Positions 1 through 5,680 of a DNA stretch of 6,696 nucleotides are shown here, one piece after another. Each line of letters begins with the position of its first letter. Within the stretch, counting starts at the first letter, position 1. A program made the position numbers and the translations under genes. Source of the stretch: Pseudomonadota bacterium (GTDB lineage: Bacteria > Desulfobacterota > Desulfobacteria > Desulfobacterales > Desulfobacteraceae); assembly GCA_018812385.1 (NCBI GenBank), contig JAHJDU010000628.1, forward strand, positions 1 to 6,696, in the 5' to 3' direction. The notes beneath the pieces were generated by a model. That model was not told the origin of the DNA, searched no databases, and saw nothing but the letters and a program-made list of their open reading frames with translations.

Positions 1-130
1 AAAGAACAAAGTTAGTTTAAAAGGAATTAATTTCATCATCTGTCTCCCTTATGCATAGATTTTAATTTAATACACTTCTTTTTAGCAGTCTTATGGTTTT
101 TATTCCAGTTATTTTAACAGCTGAGAATAA

Positions 131-165
131 AATAGCGGTGTTTGAGAATGCTATTGTCTTTTTAT
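131..165 (+). terminator. Weak hairpin with T-rich tail, possible terminator of an upstream gene
   Basis: AATAGC (131-136) is perfectly complementary to GCTATT (150-155), and a T-rich run to about 165 follows. The stem is only 6 bp and the loop is 13 nt, so as an intrinsic terminator it is weak. The right arm also lies in the first copy of the repeat at 138-154, so the pairing may be incidental. No gene end is visible upstream. Confidence 0.25.
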
Positions 166-190
166 ACAAAACAGTGTTTGATAATGGTAT
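138..190 (+). repeat. Two 17-bp near-identical direct repeats upstream of the kinase gene
   Basis: GTGTTTGAGAATGCTAT (138-154) and GTGTTTGATAATGGTAT (174-190) match at 15 of 17 positions and start 36 bp apart, close to a whole number of helical turns. They lie 52-104 bp ahead of the kinase start, where an operator or activator site would be expected. The second copy contains GATAAT (180-185), a near-consensus -10 hexamer, but no convincing -35 element is at the right distance. A role in controlling the two-component genes is inference. Confidence 0.4.
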
Positions 191-241
191 GACCGTGTAG
201 AGGAAAAAGATATCATAGTTTTTAGGCTTTCTGGATGTGCT

Positions 242-1375
242 ATGAAACCAAATACGAAAATTGTTTTATTTATATTGCTTGTGATCGGTGTTGCAGTGAT
301 AGGCCTTCTTCATACCCTTACTCCGGGACACATGATCTTTTACCATGACACTTACAGGCGGCTCAGTTATTTTCCTATTGCCATCGGTGCTATCCTTTAC
401 GGCGTATGGGGCGGGATTTGCCTTGCTGTTCTGTCCTGCCTGGCATTTGTCCCTCATCTTTTCATGTTCTGGGCAAGCGGGCCGGAAGCCTACTACAGTG
501 AATTGTCGGAAATACTATTTTATCTTGCTGCAGGGGTTGTGATCGGGCTTATTTCCAGCAGGGAAAATAAATTAAGGGAAAAATATAAAACGCTTTCGGA
601 AAAACTGGCTGGATCATATAAACGGCTTCATGAACAGGCTTCCCAGCTTGTAGAAGCTGAAAAACAACTGGGGCAAAGCCAGAAGCTTTCCTTATTGGGC
701 CATGTGTCTGCTTCCCTTGCCCATGAAATAAAAAATCCTCTGGCAGCCATAAAAGGAGCGGCTGAAATCCTGGCCGATGAGGTACCAGAGGGCCACCCAA
801 AATATGAATTTATAGAAATCATGCGTTCTGAAATTTCAAGGCTGAATAATTCAGTTGAAGATGTCTTAAAATATTGCAGAGGGCAGCAGAATCGTGACAA
901 AGGCCGGCAGGAATCAATTGAGAAAATTATTAACCGGGTGGTCCTGCTACTTGAAGCAGGACTCAAAGAAAAATCCATCCAGGTGTCTATCCAGTCGGGA
1001 CCTGTCAATAATGGATTTATGACAGACGAAACCGCCATGATTCAAGTCTTGATGAATATTATTATCAATGCCATTGATGCCGTTGAGAAAAACGGCAGGA
1101 TAATCATTGAATTTGACAAGCACGAACAAGGGTATTTTATCCGTATTTCAGATGATGGGCCTGGTATTGATGAAGATTTGGCTAAAGAAGTGTTTCAGTC
1201 ATTTGTGACATTCAAGGAAGATGGAACAGGACTTGGGCTTTCCATTTCAAAAAAGATAGTTGAAAGCCTGGGGGGGAAAATAGTTATTGGAGAATCAACC
1301 CTTGGGGGTGCGGCTTTTACAATATATTTGCCTACAAAACAATTTGTAACTAATGAGAGTATCCAATATGTCTGA
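242..1375 (+). CDS. Membrane sensor histidine kinase, four-helix sensor domain
   Basis: Sensor kinase of a two-component system, 377 residues. The N-terminal third is hydrophobic, with about four membrane helices (roughly 7-23, 43-59, 60-78 and 88-105) and no large periplasmic domain. The signal is therefore probably sensed within or close to the membrane. A charged, probably coiled-coil linker (about 106-150) leads to the HisKA dimerisation helix with HEIKNPL, where His161 is the expected phosphorylated residue. The HATPase_c domain shows an N box (MNIIINAIDA, 271-280), a G1 box (DDGPGID, 304-310), an F box near 318-325 and a G2 box (GTGLGL, 328-333). All catalytic motifs are intact. The C-terminal end overlaps the response regulator start by 8 bp, so the two are surely co-translated partners. 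The ATG at 242 has only a weak GGA (233-235) ahead of it. The cognate signal cannot be read from the sequence. Confidence 0.95.
   Translation: MKPNTKIVLFILLVIGVAVIGLLHTLTPGHMIFYHDTYRRLSYFPIAIGAILYGVWGGICLAVLSCLAFVPHLFMFWASGPEAYYSELSEILFYLAAGVVIGLISSRENKLREKYKTLSEKLAGSYKRLHEQASQLVEAEKQLGQSQKLSLLGHVSASLAHEIKNPLAAIKGAAEILADEVPEGHPKYEFIEIMRSEISRLNNSVEDVLKYCRGQQNRDKGRQESIEKIINRVVLLLEAGLKEKSIQVSIQSGPVNNGFMTDETAMIQVLMNIIINAIDAVEKNGRIIIEFDKHEQGYFIRISDDGPGIDEDLAKEVFQSFVTFKEDGTGLGLSISKKIVESLGGKIVIGESTLGGAAFTIYLPTKQFVTNESIQYV
1355..1359 (+). promoter_or_regulatory. Ribosome binding site that decides the regulator start
   Basis: GAGAG lies 8 nt before the ATG at 1368. The alternative in-frame ATG at 1353 has no purine-rich sequence ahead of it and would add five residues (MRVSN) before a receiver domain that normally begins close to its first beta strand. 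This favours 1368. Confidence 0.6.
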
Positions 1376-2708
1376 TACAATATTATTGATTGATGATGAT
1401 CCAAGTTTAAGACGGGTTACCCAATACAACCTGACGGCAAAAGGATTTAATGTTGTAACAGCAGCGTCCGGGGCACAGGGGCTTGAATATTTTGAAACAA
1501 CAGCTCCGGATCTTGTGGTGACAGATGTTCAACTAGGGGATATGAACGGGCTTGATATCCTGGCAAAGATAAAAAAAGATGCGCCAGATATCCCTGTGAT
1601 TATCATGACGGCATTCGGCTCCATTGAAATGGCTGTACAGGCCATGAACAAAGGGGCGTTTAATTTTATCACCAAGCCCTTTGACCGGGACACCCTGATT
1701 TTATCCTGTAAAAAAGCATTGGAACTTAGGAGATTACGGTCTAAAACAAAGTTGCTGGCAAGTGAAATCAATCGTCTTACCGGTACCAAAGGCATTGTAT
1801 CTGCAAGCTCTGTCATGAAAGAACTGCTGGAAACAGCCTCCAGGGCTGCAAACAGTGAGGCAACGGTTTTAATTACGGGTGAATCCGGTACGGGCAAAGA
1901 AGTCCTGGCACGATTGATTCACCAGAACAGCCCCAGAAGTAATGGCCCCATGGTTGCCGTAAATTGTGCAGCCATTCCAAGAGGACTGTTAGAAAGTGAA
2001 CTTTTTGGTCATGTAAAAGGATCTTTTACCGGTGCCATAAAAGACAGGAAAGGACATTTCCAAACCGCCTCGGGCGGGACACTTTTTTTAGATGAGATTG
2101 GAGAACTGGCAACAGATACCCAGGTCAAATTATTGCGGGCAATCCAGGAAAAAGAAGTTCAGCCTGTGGGAGCTGAAAGAGCAAAGAGTGTTGATATCAG
2201 GATTGTTGCTGCCACAAACCTGGATCTTCAAAAAAGAATTGCAGAAGGGAACTTCAGGGAGGATTTGTATTATAGGTTGAGTGTGATTCCTCTCTTTATC
2301 CCGCCGTTAAGGGAGCGGAAGGAAGATATCCCTGCCCTGGTAACGCATTTCTTAAAAAAGTTTGATGCACCCCGGGATGTTTTTTTCTCTCAGCAAGCCC
2401 AGGAGGTATTAAAAGCCTATCAATGGCCCGGGAATATCAGGGAAATGCAGAATATAATCGAACGATGTATTATTTTAAGAAAAAAGACGGTGATTGAACC
2501 CGAAGATCTTCAGTTGCTTGTTCATGAATCATCAGCTGCAACTCTTAGGCCTGTTATTCCAGATGAAGGGATTGCCCTGGAGGATATTGAAAAAAGCTAT
2601 ATTATTAAAGCCCTCGAAAAGGCCGGCCAAAATCGTTCAGAAGCTGCCAGATTGTTAAAAATACCCAGGCACGTTCTTTTATACCGGCTGGAAAAATATA
2701 AAATTTAA
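1368..2708 (+). CDS. Sigma-54-dependent response regulator, NtrC/AtoC family
   Basis: Cytoplasmic transcription activator of 446 residues from the ATG at 1368. The receiver domain (about 3-118) has the acidic pocket DDD (9-11), phosphoacceptor Asp53 (VVTDVQ), Thr81 and Lys103 (TKPF). The AAA+ domain (about 143-375) has Walker A GESGTGKE (171-178), the sigma-54 contact loop GSFTGA (218-223, a common variant of GAFTGA), Walker B GGTLFLDE (236-243) and an arginine-rich sensor region (PLRERKEDIP). The C-terminal Fis-type helix-turn-helix (about 405-446) includes NRSEAARLLKI. The length is normal for the family and every motif is intact. It is translationally coupled to the kinase upstream. The first downstream gene has a -24/-12 type promoter match, which makes the following operon its probable target. 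That link is inference. Confidence 0.96.
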   Translation: MSDTILLIDDDPSLRRVTQYNLTAKGFNVVTAASGAQGLEYFETTAPDLVVTDVQLGDMNGLDILAKIKKDAPDIPVIIMTAFGSIEMAVQAMNKGAFNFITKPFDRDTLILSCKKALELRRLRSKTKLLASEINRLTGTKGIVSASSVMKELLETASRAANSEATVLITGESGTGKEVLARLIHQNSPRSNGPMVAVNCAAIPRGLLESELFGHVKGSFTGAIKDRKGHFQTASGGTLFLDEIGELATDTQVKLLRAIQEKEVQPVGAERAKSVDIRIVAATNLDLQKRIAEGNFREDLYYRLSVIPLFIPPLRERKEDIPALVTHFLKKFDAPRDVFFSQQAQEVLKAYQWPGNIREMQNIIERCIILRKKTVIEPEDLQLLVHESSAATLRPVIPDEGIALEDIEKSYIIKALEKAGQNRSEAARLLKIPRHVLLYRLEKYKI

Positions 2709-2714
2709 ATTTGT

Positions 2715-2761
2715 AGACTATCCTACACCTATATGTGGAATAGTCTGTAATTTCTTTCTTT
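2715..2761 (+). terminator. Hairpin with T-rich tail after the two-component genes
   Basis: AGACTATCCTACA (2715-2727) and TGTGGAATAGTCT (2734-2746) can form a 13-position stem with one C:A mismatch and one G:T pair around a 6-nt loop. A T-rich stretch interrupted by C (TTTCTTTCTTT, 2751-2761) follows. The hairpin begins just after the regulator stop codon. The tail is not a clean T run and starts 4 nt after the stem, so termination may be partial. It would separate the regulators from the transporter operon. Confidence 0.6.
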
Positions 2762-2767
2762 AGTTGT

Positions 2768-2784
2768 TGAACCCACCTTGTTCA
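2768..2784. promoter_or_regulatory. 17-bp dyad, candidate upstream activator site
   Basis: TGAAC and GTTCA form a perfect inverted repeat separated by 7 bp, 17 bp in all. It sits about 63 bp upstream of the -24 element of the predicted sigma-54 promoter. This spacing and dyad size fit an enhancer site for a dimeric NtrC-type activator, most simply the regulator encoded just upstream. Only 5 bp per arm are symmetric and a single copy is present, so chance is possible. Confidence 0.4.
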
Positions 2785-2846
2785 TAATCAAATAATTTTC
2801 CTGTCTTTTCAGATTGTTAGCATTTAATCCAATTAAATTGAATCCT

Positions 2847-2862
2847 TGGTACAAGTCTTGAA
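2847..2862 (+). promoter_or_regulatory. Candidate sigma-54 (-24/-12) promoter
   Basis: TGGTACAAGTCTTGAA aligns with the sigma-54 consensus TGGCACG-N4-TTGCW. The GG of the -24 element and the TTG of the -12 element have the correct spacing. Deviations are T for C in TGGCAC, A for the following G, and GA instead of GC at -12. The start of transcription would fall near 2873, about 40 nt before the HMA gene. The gene immediately upstream encodes a sigma-54 activator, which strengthens the call. Confidence 0.6.
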
Positions 2863-2901
2863 ATATATCTGGAACAAGAGGGTTAAAAATACTTAAAAGG
2901 T

Positions 2902-2907
2902 GGGAGG
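2902..2907 (+). promoter_or_regulatory. Strong ribosome binding site for a GTG start
   Basis: GGGAGG (2902-2907) contains the full GGAGG core and lies 5 nt before the GTG at 2913. The ATG at 2911 is out of frame and is followed at once by TGA, so it cannot start a protein. This fixes GTG 2913 as the start. Confidence 0.75.
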
Positions 2908-2912
2908 ATAAT

Positions 2913-3416
2913 GTGAAAAAAATAAATTATATCATCCTAGGATTTGTCGGGTTGTCTCTGGTTTTAACAGCAGGCTTTGTCATAGCTGAAAAACCCCAGG
3001 CCAAGGAGTTAAGCCGTGCTGTTTTGAAAATAGACAGCCTGTCCTGTGGGGGATGCTTTTCCACAATCAATGCAGGGCTTGCACCTTTGGAAGGGTATTC
3101 AGGCATGGGAGCCAATTTATTTAGAAAATTGATTGCAATTGATTTTGTCGCACCGTTGACGGCTGAGAAAATATCCCAGACGTTTATTGACATAGGATAT
3201 CCAGGAAAACTGGAAACGGTTGAAGCCATTTCAAAAGAAGAATCCTTTGCCTATATTGAATCCAAGAGAACCGGGTTTATATCCGGTGGCGGCAGTTGTG
3301 GCGGTGGATACCCAGGTCGCAGCAGTGGCAATCAAGGTTTATCCGGAAAGGCGCCCTCGTCTTCCGGCTCGTGCTGTCCCCAGCCGGGCGGGTCTCAACC
3401 AACACAAGATCTTTAA
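2913..3416 (+). CDS. Exported HMA-domain protein with CGGC motif and Cys/Gly/Ser tail
   Basis: Protein of 167 residues. The N-terminus is a signal peptide or anchor (basic MKK, hydrophobic stretch about 5-24), so the rest is expected in the periplasm. Residues about 35-104 fit the ferredoxin-like heavy-metal-associated fold. In it, Cys45 and Cys48 (SLSCGGCF) occupy the metal-binding loop position, with helix TINAGLAPLEG after it, strand KLIAIDFVAPLTAEKI and the typical ending FIDIGYPGKL. The last 45 residues are low-complexity Gly/Ser/Pro with three further cysteines (129, 154, 155). It could bind a soft metal such as copper(I), or a thiol or Fe-S related ligand; the identity is not determined. 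The gene starts with GTG after a strong GGAGG site. It is first in the operon, 19 bp ahead of the DUF2318 gene and downstream of a candidate sigma-54 promoter. Confidence 0.85.
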   Translation: MKKINYIILGFVGLSLVLTAGFVIAEKPQAKELSRAVLKIDSLSCGGCFSTINAGLAPLEGYSGMGANLFRKLIAIDFVAPLTAEKISQTFIDIGYPGKLETVEAISKEESFAYIESKRTGFISGGGSCGGGYPGRSSGNQGLSGKAPSSSGSCCPQPGGSQPTQDL

Positions 3417-3435
3417 CATAGAAGGAAAAGAAATT

Positions 3436-3903
3436 ATGAAATTATTTAAGAATGGTTTTATCAGCTTTACAATACTCATTATACTGCTTTTAGCAGGTTC
3501 AAACGCCTATGCACTCTTTGGGAGTAAATTTAAAACCATGGAGCCTAAAGATGGGAATGTGATTATTCCCATTAATAAAGTCAATGATGGTCAGGCCCAT
3601 TACTTTAAGACAAAGTCAAATGACGGGACCATAGTAGATTATTTTCTGGTTCAAAGTGGAGATGGTGTGATCCGTGCGGCCATTGATTCCTGTGATGTCT
3701 GTTACCGTTCCGGCAAAGGGTATGTCCAGGAAGGCAATGTCATGGTCTGCACAAATTGCGGCAGAAGATTTGCCACGGACAGGATCAATGAAATCAAAGG
3801 CGGATGCAACCCGGCCCCGTTAAAACGTGTGGTAGACGGGGATAATCTTGTGATTTCCATGAAGGATATCAATGGCAATGCATGGTATTGCAAGTATAAA
3901 TAG
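3436..3903 (+). CDS. Exported DUF2318 (FtrD-like) six-cysteine protein
   Basis: Protein of 155 residues from the ATG at 3436. A signal peptide is clear (MKLFKNGF, hydrophobic core 9-20, cleavage probably after NAYA, about 26). The mature part has the DUF2318 pattern: a beta-rich start (about 42-75), then CDVC (Cys86, Cys89), CTNCGRRF (Cys105, Cys108), GGCNPAPL (Cys124) and a final Cys152. DUF2318 is called Fe-S-containing or FtrD-like and is often found near FTR1/P19 iron uptake genes. A metal or Fe-S centre here is family knowledge, not proven by the sequence. The reading frame stays open upstream to 3220, but that part overlaps the HMA gene. The 3436 start has AAGGAA (3422-3427) at proper spacing and begins a proper signal peptide. 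It is 19 bp after the HMA gene. Confidence 0.85.
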   Translation: MKLFKNGFISFTILIILLLAGSNAYALFGSKFKTMEPKDGNVIIPINKVNDGQAHYFKTKSNDGTIVDYFLVQSGDGVIRAAIDSCDVCYRSGKGYVQEGNVMVCTNCGRRFATDRINEIKGGCNPAPLKRVVDGDNLVISMKDINGNAWYCKYK

Positions 3904-3906
3904 TGT

Positions 3907-4042
3907 TTGAACGAAAACTCACCCATCTGCTGCGTTGCTGCAAACTTCTGAAATCCTCATGTACTACAGTACACTCCGGTTTCAGAAGTTCTTGCGCCTT
4001 GCATATGGGCAACTTTTCGCCCAACCACGGGTTTTCGGTCAG
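3907..4042. repeat. Intergenic hairpin element with terminal inverted repeats
   Basis: The 171-bp gap between the DUF2318 gene and the next gene is nearly filled by a structured element. The ends TTGAACGAAAACTC (3907-3920) and GGGTTTTCGGTCAG (4029-4042) are inverted repeats matching at 11 of 14. Inside are CCCATCTGC / GCATATGGG (3922-3930 / 4001-4009, 8 of 9), a perfect 11-bp pair AACTTCTGAAA / TTTCAGAAGTT (3943-3953 / 3980-3990) and a central dyad TGTACTACAGTACA (3960-3973). A second TTTTCG at 4014-4019 gives an alternative partner for the left end. It has no open frame of note. It looks like a MITE- or REP-like dispersed element; similar TGCGTTGC...GTAC...TTGCGCCTTGCA elements are familiar to me from proteobacterial intergenic regions, from memory. 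It could act as an RNA processing or attenuation site inside the operon. Confidence 0.7.
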
Positions 4043-4074
4043 GCACGAATATAGAATAAAGAAAGGATGTTAAT

Positions 4075-4515
4075 ATGGTATATGATCCGGAAAAATATAG
4101 GGAAAAAAGAGAGAAAGTCCTTGGAATAAGAAAAAGAGGCATGGGATTTGGCACCATTGCAATGGTCGTATCCCTGGTAATTATTGTAGGACTGAGTGTT
4201 GTGACTATTCCCCAGGCGATTTCATATATGACCACTCGCCATCTGGATGATGCGATTTTTAAACTGGAATCGGATTCAACCTGGCCACAGAGTGTCATTA
4301 CAGGAATACAGGCCCTTAAAGGAGTGAAAAGTACAGAGAAAGACCATCATTCGACACGCCTTGTTATTACCTTTGATCGGCGCGTGGTCAAAATTTCCAG
4401 CATCACAGCTCAGTTTGATATGCATAATTTGAATGTTACCTTGCTCAATCAGGTCAACCATCGTCAGCATAAAAACACAATGAAAAAAGAGGAGAAAGAA
4501 CTTGAAGCTTCATAA
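4075..4515 (+). CDS. Single-pass membrane protein with cysteine-free HMA-like domain
   Basis: Protein of 146 residues. A strongly basic N-terminus (about 1-22) precedes one membrane helix (about 25-46), so the C-terminal part is predicted to face the periplasm. Residues about 57-126 read like an HMA/ferredoxin-like fold: strand DDAIFKLES, helix SVITGIQALKGV, strand RLVITFDRRVV, helix KISSITAQFDMHN and strand LNVTLLNQ. The expected CxxC loop instead holds DSTW (about 67-70), and the whole protein has no cysteine, so classical thiolate metal binding is excluded. The tail is Lys/Glu/His rich. The fold assignment is mine by eye and is moderate. AAAGGA (4062-4067) supports the ATG at 4075. Its end overlaps the permease start by 14 bp, so it is probably an accessory subunit or adaptor of that transporter. 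Confidence 0.75.
   Translation: MVYDPEKYREKREKVLGIRKRGMGFGTIAMVVSLVIIVGLSVVTIPQAISYMTTRHLDDAIFKLESDSTWPQSVITGIQALKGVKSTEKDHHSTRLVITFDRRVVKISSITAQFDMHNLNVTLLNQVNHRQHKNTMKKEEKELEAS
4490..4494 (+). promoter_or_regulatory. Ribosome binding site for a TTG start inside the preceding gene
   Basis: AGGAG lies 7 nt before TTG at 4502 and inside the last codons of the upstream gene. The permease N-terminus read from this TTG (MKLHNISFGNIKRRKGKMLF) is the normal start for FtsX-type permeases. The next in-frame ATG at 4553 is already at the edge of the first membrane helix and would remove the basic cytoplasmic end. Confidence 0.7.
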
Positions 4516-5662
4516 TATCTCTTTTGGGAATATTAAACGTAGAAAAGGTAAAATGCTTTTTCTGGTTTTAGGCCTTGTGATTGGCATTTCAACTGTTGTC
4601 ACCCTTCTTTCCATCACGGAAAGCATGACCAAAAATATTGAGGAGAGGCTCAATCAGTTTGGTGCCAATATTGTCATGGTTCCTAAAAGTGAAAACCTGT
4701 CACTCAATTACGGTGGTATTGATGTGGGCGGCGTAAGTTACCAGGTACGGGAATTTGATCAGGAAAAGCTGCCAGGCATCAAAACCATAAAAAATTATAA
4801 AAATCTTTCCATCATAGCCCCGAAAGTCCTGGGTCCTGTAATGGTAAATGATAAAAATGTCCTGTTAATGGGGGTATTGTTTGAAGAAGAACTTGCCCTG
4901 AAAACATGGTGGCATAAAACCGGCGGAACTTTTCCAGAGAAGGAAGATGAGGTGATGCTGGGGTCTCAGGTAGCAATCTTGTTTGGGTTTAAAGTTGGAG
5001 ATACCATAAGCCTTTCAGGCAACTCCTTTAAAGTGGCAACTATTTTAAAACCTACTGGTGCAGCTGAGGATGATGCCATTATTGCAAGTTTAAGTTCAGC
5101 CCAGAAACTCCTGGGAAAACAAGGCAAACTTTCAATGGTTGAGATATCGGCCTTTTGCCAGGGATGCCCCATCTCAGAGCTGACATTGCAGATTGCAGAG
5201 AAATTTCCCGATGCAAAAGTTACGGCCATGAAGCAGGCAGTCATGTCTAAAATGCAGTCCATTGACATGTTTAGATCTTTCAGCCTGGGTATATCCATTA
5301 TTGTGATTCTCATTGGCTCATTGCTGGTTCTGGTCACCATGATGGGATCAGTAAACGAAAGAACCAGGGAAATCGGAATTTTCAGGGCCATCGGGTTCAG
5401 AAGAGGGCATGTCATGCAGATTATCCTGCTGGAAGCCCTGTTACTGGGTATCATTGGCGGTATCCTGGGATTTGTTATCGGAAATCTGATTGCTTACGGT
5501 ATTATTCCTCTAGTGATGAAAGATGGGGTGTTTGCCGGAATCAATGCAAACCTTGGAATTATCTCCATACTCATGGCCGTGGCCCTAAGTCTTCTGGCAA
5601 GTCTTTACCCTGCGTTTAAAGCCAGTAACATGGATCCAAGCGAAGCATTAAGATCACTTTAA
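4502..5662 (+). CDS. ABC transporter permease, FtsX/MacB type, with extracytoplasmic CxxC
   Basis: Membrane subunit of an ABC system, 386 residues. The layout is the four-helix FtsX/MacB/LolC plan: helix 1 at about 17-40, a large extracytoplasmic MacB-like domain (about 41-255), then helices 2-4 (about 259-283, 303-335, 348-371). The cytoplasmic coupling segment NERTREIGIFRAIGFRRG (285-302) contacts the ATPase, and the ending PAFKASNMDPSEALR is typical of the family. The only two cysteines of the protein form CQGC (219-222) late in the extracytoplasmic domain. This is not a general feature of MacB or LolC and suggests metal or disulfide chemistry. Translation starts at TTG and overlaps the previous gene by 14 bp. 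With a single permease gene, the transporter is probably a homodimer with two copies of the following ATPase. Such proteins usually work as mechanotransmitters or exporters; the substrate is unknown. Confidence 0.93.
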   Translation: MKLHNISFGNIKRRKGKMLFLVLGLVIGISTVVTLLSITESMTKNIEERLNQFGANIVMVPKSENLSLNYGGIDVGGVSYQVREFDQEKLPGIKTIKNYKNLSIIAPKVLGPVMVNDKNVLLMGVLFEEELALKTWWHKTGGTFPEKEDEVMLGSQVAILFGFKVGDTISLSGNSFKVATILKPTGAAEDDAIIASLSSAQKLLGKQGKLSMVEISAFCQGCPISELTLQIAEKFPDAKVTAMKQAVMSKMQSIDMFRSFSLGISIIVILIGSLLVLVTMMGSVNERTREIGIFRAIGFRRGHVMQIILLEALLLGIIGGILGFVIGNLIAYGIIPLVMKDGVFAGINANLGIISILMAVALSLLASLYPAFKASNMDPSEALRSL

Positions 5663-5680
5663 AATAGGAAGAGAATAAAA

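Noticed and set aside
628..1038. Open frame on the - strand inside the kinase gene (136 codons)
   Set aside because: It lies wholly antisense to a kinase with all motifs intact, has no recognisable domain and has skewed Ser/Phe-rich composition. It is a shadow of the real gene, as are the other antisense frames in the window such as 4966-5454 and 1529-1897.
1353..1367. Earlier ATG for the response regulator
   Set aside because: It adds only MRVSN before the receiver domain and has no ribosome site. The ATG at 1368 is preceded by GAGAG and gives the usual N-terminus.
3220..3435. Upstream in-frame extension of the DUF2318 gene to an ATG at 3220
   Set aside because: It would overlap the HMA gene by almost 200 bp in another frame and would bury the signal peptide 72 residues inside the protein. 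The ATG at 3436 has a good ribosome site and starts a normal signal peptide.
3907..4042. CRISPR repeat, tRNA or other named RNA gene in the intergenic element
   Set aside because: There is no regularly spaced repeat-spacer pattern, no cloverleaf and no CCA-type acceptor arm. The structure is a single long imperfect hairpin.
4044..4074. Possible promoter just before the 4075 gene (TATAGAAT near 4050)
   Set aside because: No -35 element is at an acceptable distance; the nearest TTTTCG is only 12-14 bp away and belongs to the repeat element.
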